Below are positions 37,213 through 38,103 of a stretch of 38,103 nucleotides of DNA, piece by piece (position 1 is the stretch's first letter; every line of letters begins with the position of its first letter). Made by a program: the position numbers and the translations under genes. Source of the stretch: Pantanalinema sp. (GTDB lineage Bacteria > Cyanobacteriota > Sericytochromatia > S15B-MN24 > UBA4093); the NCBI GenBank assembly GCA_036704125.1, contig DATNQI010000001.1:1-38103 (forward strand). The letters are read 5' to 3'. Under the pieces are notes generated by a model. The model did not search any database. It was not told the DNA's origin and saw nothing but the letters and a program-made list of their open reading frames with translations.

Positions 37213-38103
37213 ATGTTTTCGAAAGTGCTGATCGCCAATCGCGGTGAGATTGCCGTCCGCATCATCCGGGCCTGCCAAGAGCTCGGCATCAAGACGGTCG
37301 CCGTCTACACCGAGGCCGATCGGGAGGGCCGCCACGTCCAGCTCGCCGACCAGGCCTACAGCCTCGGCTCGGACTCCTACCTCAACACCCAGGCGATCTT
37401 CGCCATCGCCGAGCGCGCGGGCGCGGACGCCGTCCACCCCGGCTACGGCTTCCTCGCCGAGAACGAGCGGTTCGCCCGCGAATGCCGCGATCGCGGCCTG
37501 ACCTGGATCGGTCCCAACCCCGCCTCGATCGGACTGATGGGCTCCAAGACCGTCGCGCGCCGCATGGCCATCGAGGCCGAGGTGCCCGTGGTGCCGGGGA
37601 TCACCGAGGCCCTGACCGAACCCGAGGTCGCCCGCTCCTTCGCCGCCAAGCACGGCTACCCCTGCGTCATCAAGGCGGCCGCCGGCGGCGGCGGGCGCGG
37701 CATGCAGGTCGTGCACGCCCCCGAGGAGGTCGAGGCCGCCATCGCCAAGGGCATCCGCGAGGGCGAGGCCTACTTCGGCAGCGGCGAGGTCTACATCGAG
37801 CGCTACCTCGGCAGGCCCCGCCACATCGAGATCCAGATCCTCTGCGATGCGCACGGCAACGCCGTCGCGCTGGGCGAGCGCGAGTGCACCATCCAGCGCC
37901 GCCACCAGAAGCTGGTCGAGGAGTCCCCCTCGGTGGCCCTGACCCCCGAGCTGCGCCGCGCCATGGGCGAGGCCGCGGTCCGCATGGCCAAGGCCGTCGG
38001 CTACGACAGCGCGGGAACCTGCGAGTTCCTGTTCCAGGACGGGGCCTTCTACTTCCTCGAGATGAACACCCGCATCCAGGTCGAGCACACCGTCACCGAG
38101 ATG
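37213..38103 (+). CDS. accC: Biotin carboxylase, acetyl-CoA carboxylase type (partial, C-terminus beyond the right edge)
   Basis: ATP-dependent carboxylation of biotin, the first step of fatty-acid synthesis if this is AccC. The 297 visible residues contain the N-terminal KVLIANRGEIAVRIIRACQE (4-23), AVHPGYGFLAEN, the ATP loop IKAAAGGGGRGM (about 155-166), IERYLGRPRHIEIQ, ERECTIQRRHQKLVEESPS and EMNTRIQVEHTVTEM, all as in the family. About 150 residues are missing. AAGGA lies before ATG 37213. Pyruvate or propionyl-CoA carboxylase biotin subunits share these motifs, so the name rests on overall likeness and the lack of a visible partner. TATCAT at about 37131-37136 may be the -10. Confidence 0.93.
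   Translation, partial: MFSKVLIANRGEIAVRIIRACQELGIKTVAVYTEADREGRHVQLADQAYSLGSDSYLNTQAIFAIAERAGADAVHPGYGFLAENERFARECRDRGLTWIGPNPASIGLMGSKTVARRMAIEAEVPVVPGITEALTEPEVARSFAAKHGYPCVIKAAAGGGGRGMQVVHAPEEVEAAIAKGIREGEAYFGSGEVYIERYLGRPRHIEIQILCDAHGNAVALGERECTIQRRHQKLVEESPSVALTPELRRAMGEAAVRMAKAVGYDSAGTCEFLFQDGAFYFLEMNTRIQVEHTVTEM

Larger units (their letters stand above)
1010..37494. repeat. Dispersed HIP1-like octamer GCGATCGC, 27 copies
   Basis: Counted by eye at starts 1010, 4321, 5351, 6057, 6517, 10828, 10874, 13918, 15883, 16596, 17548, 17993, 18762, 18768, 18785, 22110, 22796, 23487, 26319, 27845, 28478, 29763, 32362, 32375, 32810, 36096 and 37487. Most are inside genes, encoding Gly-Asp-Arg (GGC GAT CGC) or Ala-Ile-Ala. 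At about 68% G+C, one or two are expected by chance in 38 kb. The element is the core of HIP1 of cyanobacteria. Confidence 0.8.

Noticed and set aside
1-38103. tRNA, rRNA, CRISPR array, insertion sequence or prophage genes
   Set aside because: I saw no T-loop GTTCRANNC with matching arms, no regularly spaced repeats beyond the 36-bp element at 20959, and no transposase, integrase or phage protein in any frame.

Overview
The window is a G+C-rich (about two thirds by eye), densely packed bacterial chromosome segment. I read 37 protein genes, two of them cut by the window ends, and no rRNA, tRNA, insertion sequence or CRISPR array. The octamer GCGATCGC occurs 27 times by hand count, against one or two expected at this composition. 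This matches the HIP1 palindrome of many cyanobacteria. The window has no photosynthesis gene but has a lysine-fermentation aminomutase, many lipoproteins, an LCP-family envelope protein and a MalT/BTAD-type regulator. A non-photosynthetic relative of the Cyanobacteria (for example the Sericytochromatia/Melainabacteria side) is my best inference, not a proof. Several genes have a -10-like hexamer 6-8 nt before ATG and no Shine-Dalgarno sequence, so leaderless transcription looks common.

Layout, left half. At 1-2331 (minus) lie kamD (cut at the window edge) and a P-loop protein that is probably the aminomutase reactivase KamB. HU and agmatinase (2530-3766, plus) follow, then a 70-bp inverted repeat that resembles an integron attC site. 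Next come an LCP-family protein (minus), two exported proteins (5336-6617, plus) and a lipoprotein subtilisin with fibronectin-type repeats behind a structured leader (minus). The operon 11364-8710 (minus) encodes a histidine kinase, an OmpR-type regulator and PdxA. A fatty-acid desaturase, an SRPBCC-like protein, an N6-type methyltransferase, a small coupled protein and an endonuclease/exonuclease/phosphatase-family protein fill 11445-15052.

Middle. At 15211-17979 (plus) an ATP-grasp ligase overlaps a PurD homologue by 4 nt. The PurD homologue has lost its glycine-rich ATP loop. At 18020-20902 (minus) three lipoprotein genes form an operon. Immediately upstream are three exact-period 12-bp direct repeats, and beyond them a 1044-residue MalT-like ATPase with a C-terminal BTAD domain (20999-24133). 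This is a plausible regulator, operator and target set.

Right half. A membrane stress-type protein, divergent pfkA and pgi, a TPR protein, a lipoprotein, the two-subunit L-serine dehydratase (sdaAB-sdaAA) with a TPR gene, and a zinc-ribbon membrane protein come first. Then follow mutM and mutY, with a small opposing gene between them, a glycine/alanine-rich hydrophobic protein of unknown role, a tiny lipoprotein, and the start of a biotin carboxylase cut by the right end. The metabolic genes point to a heterotroph that uses sugars (Pfk, Pgi) and amino acids (lysine aminomutase, serine dehydratase, agmatinase).
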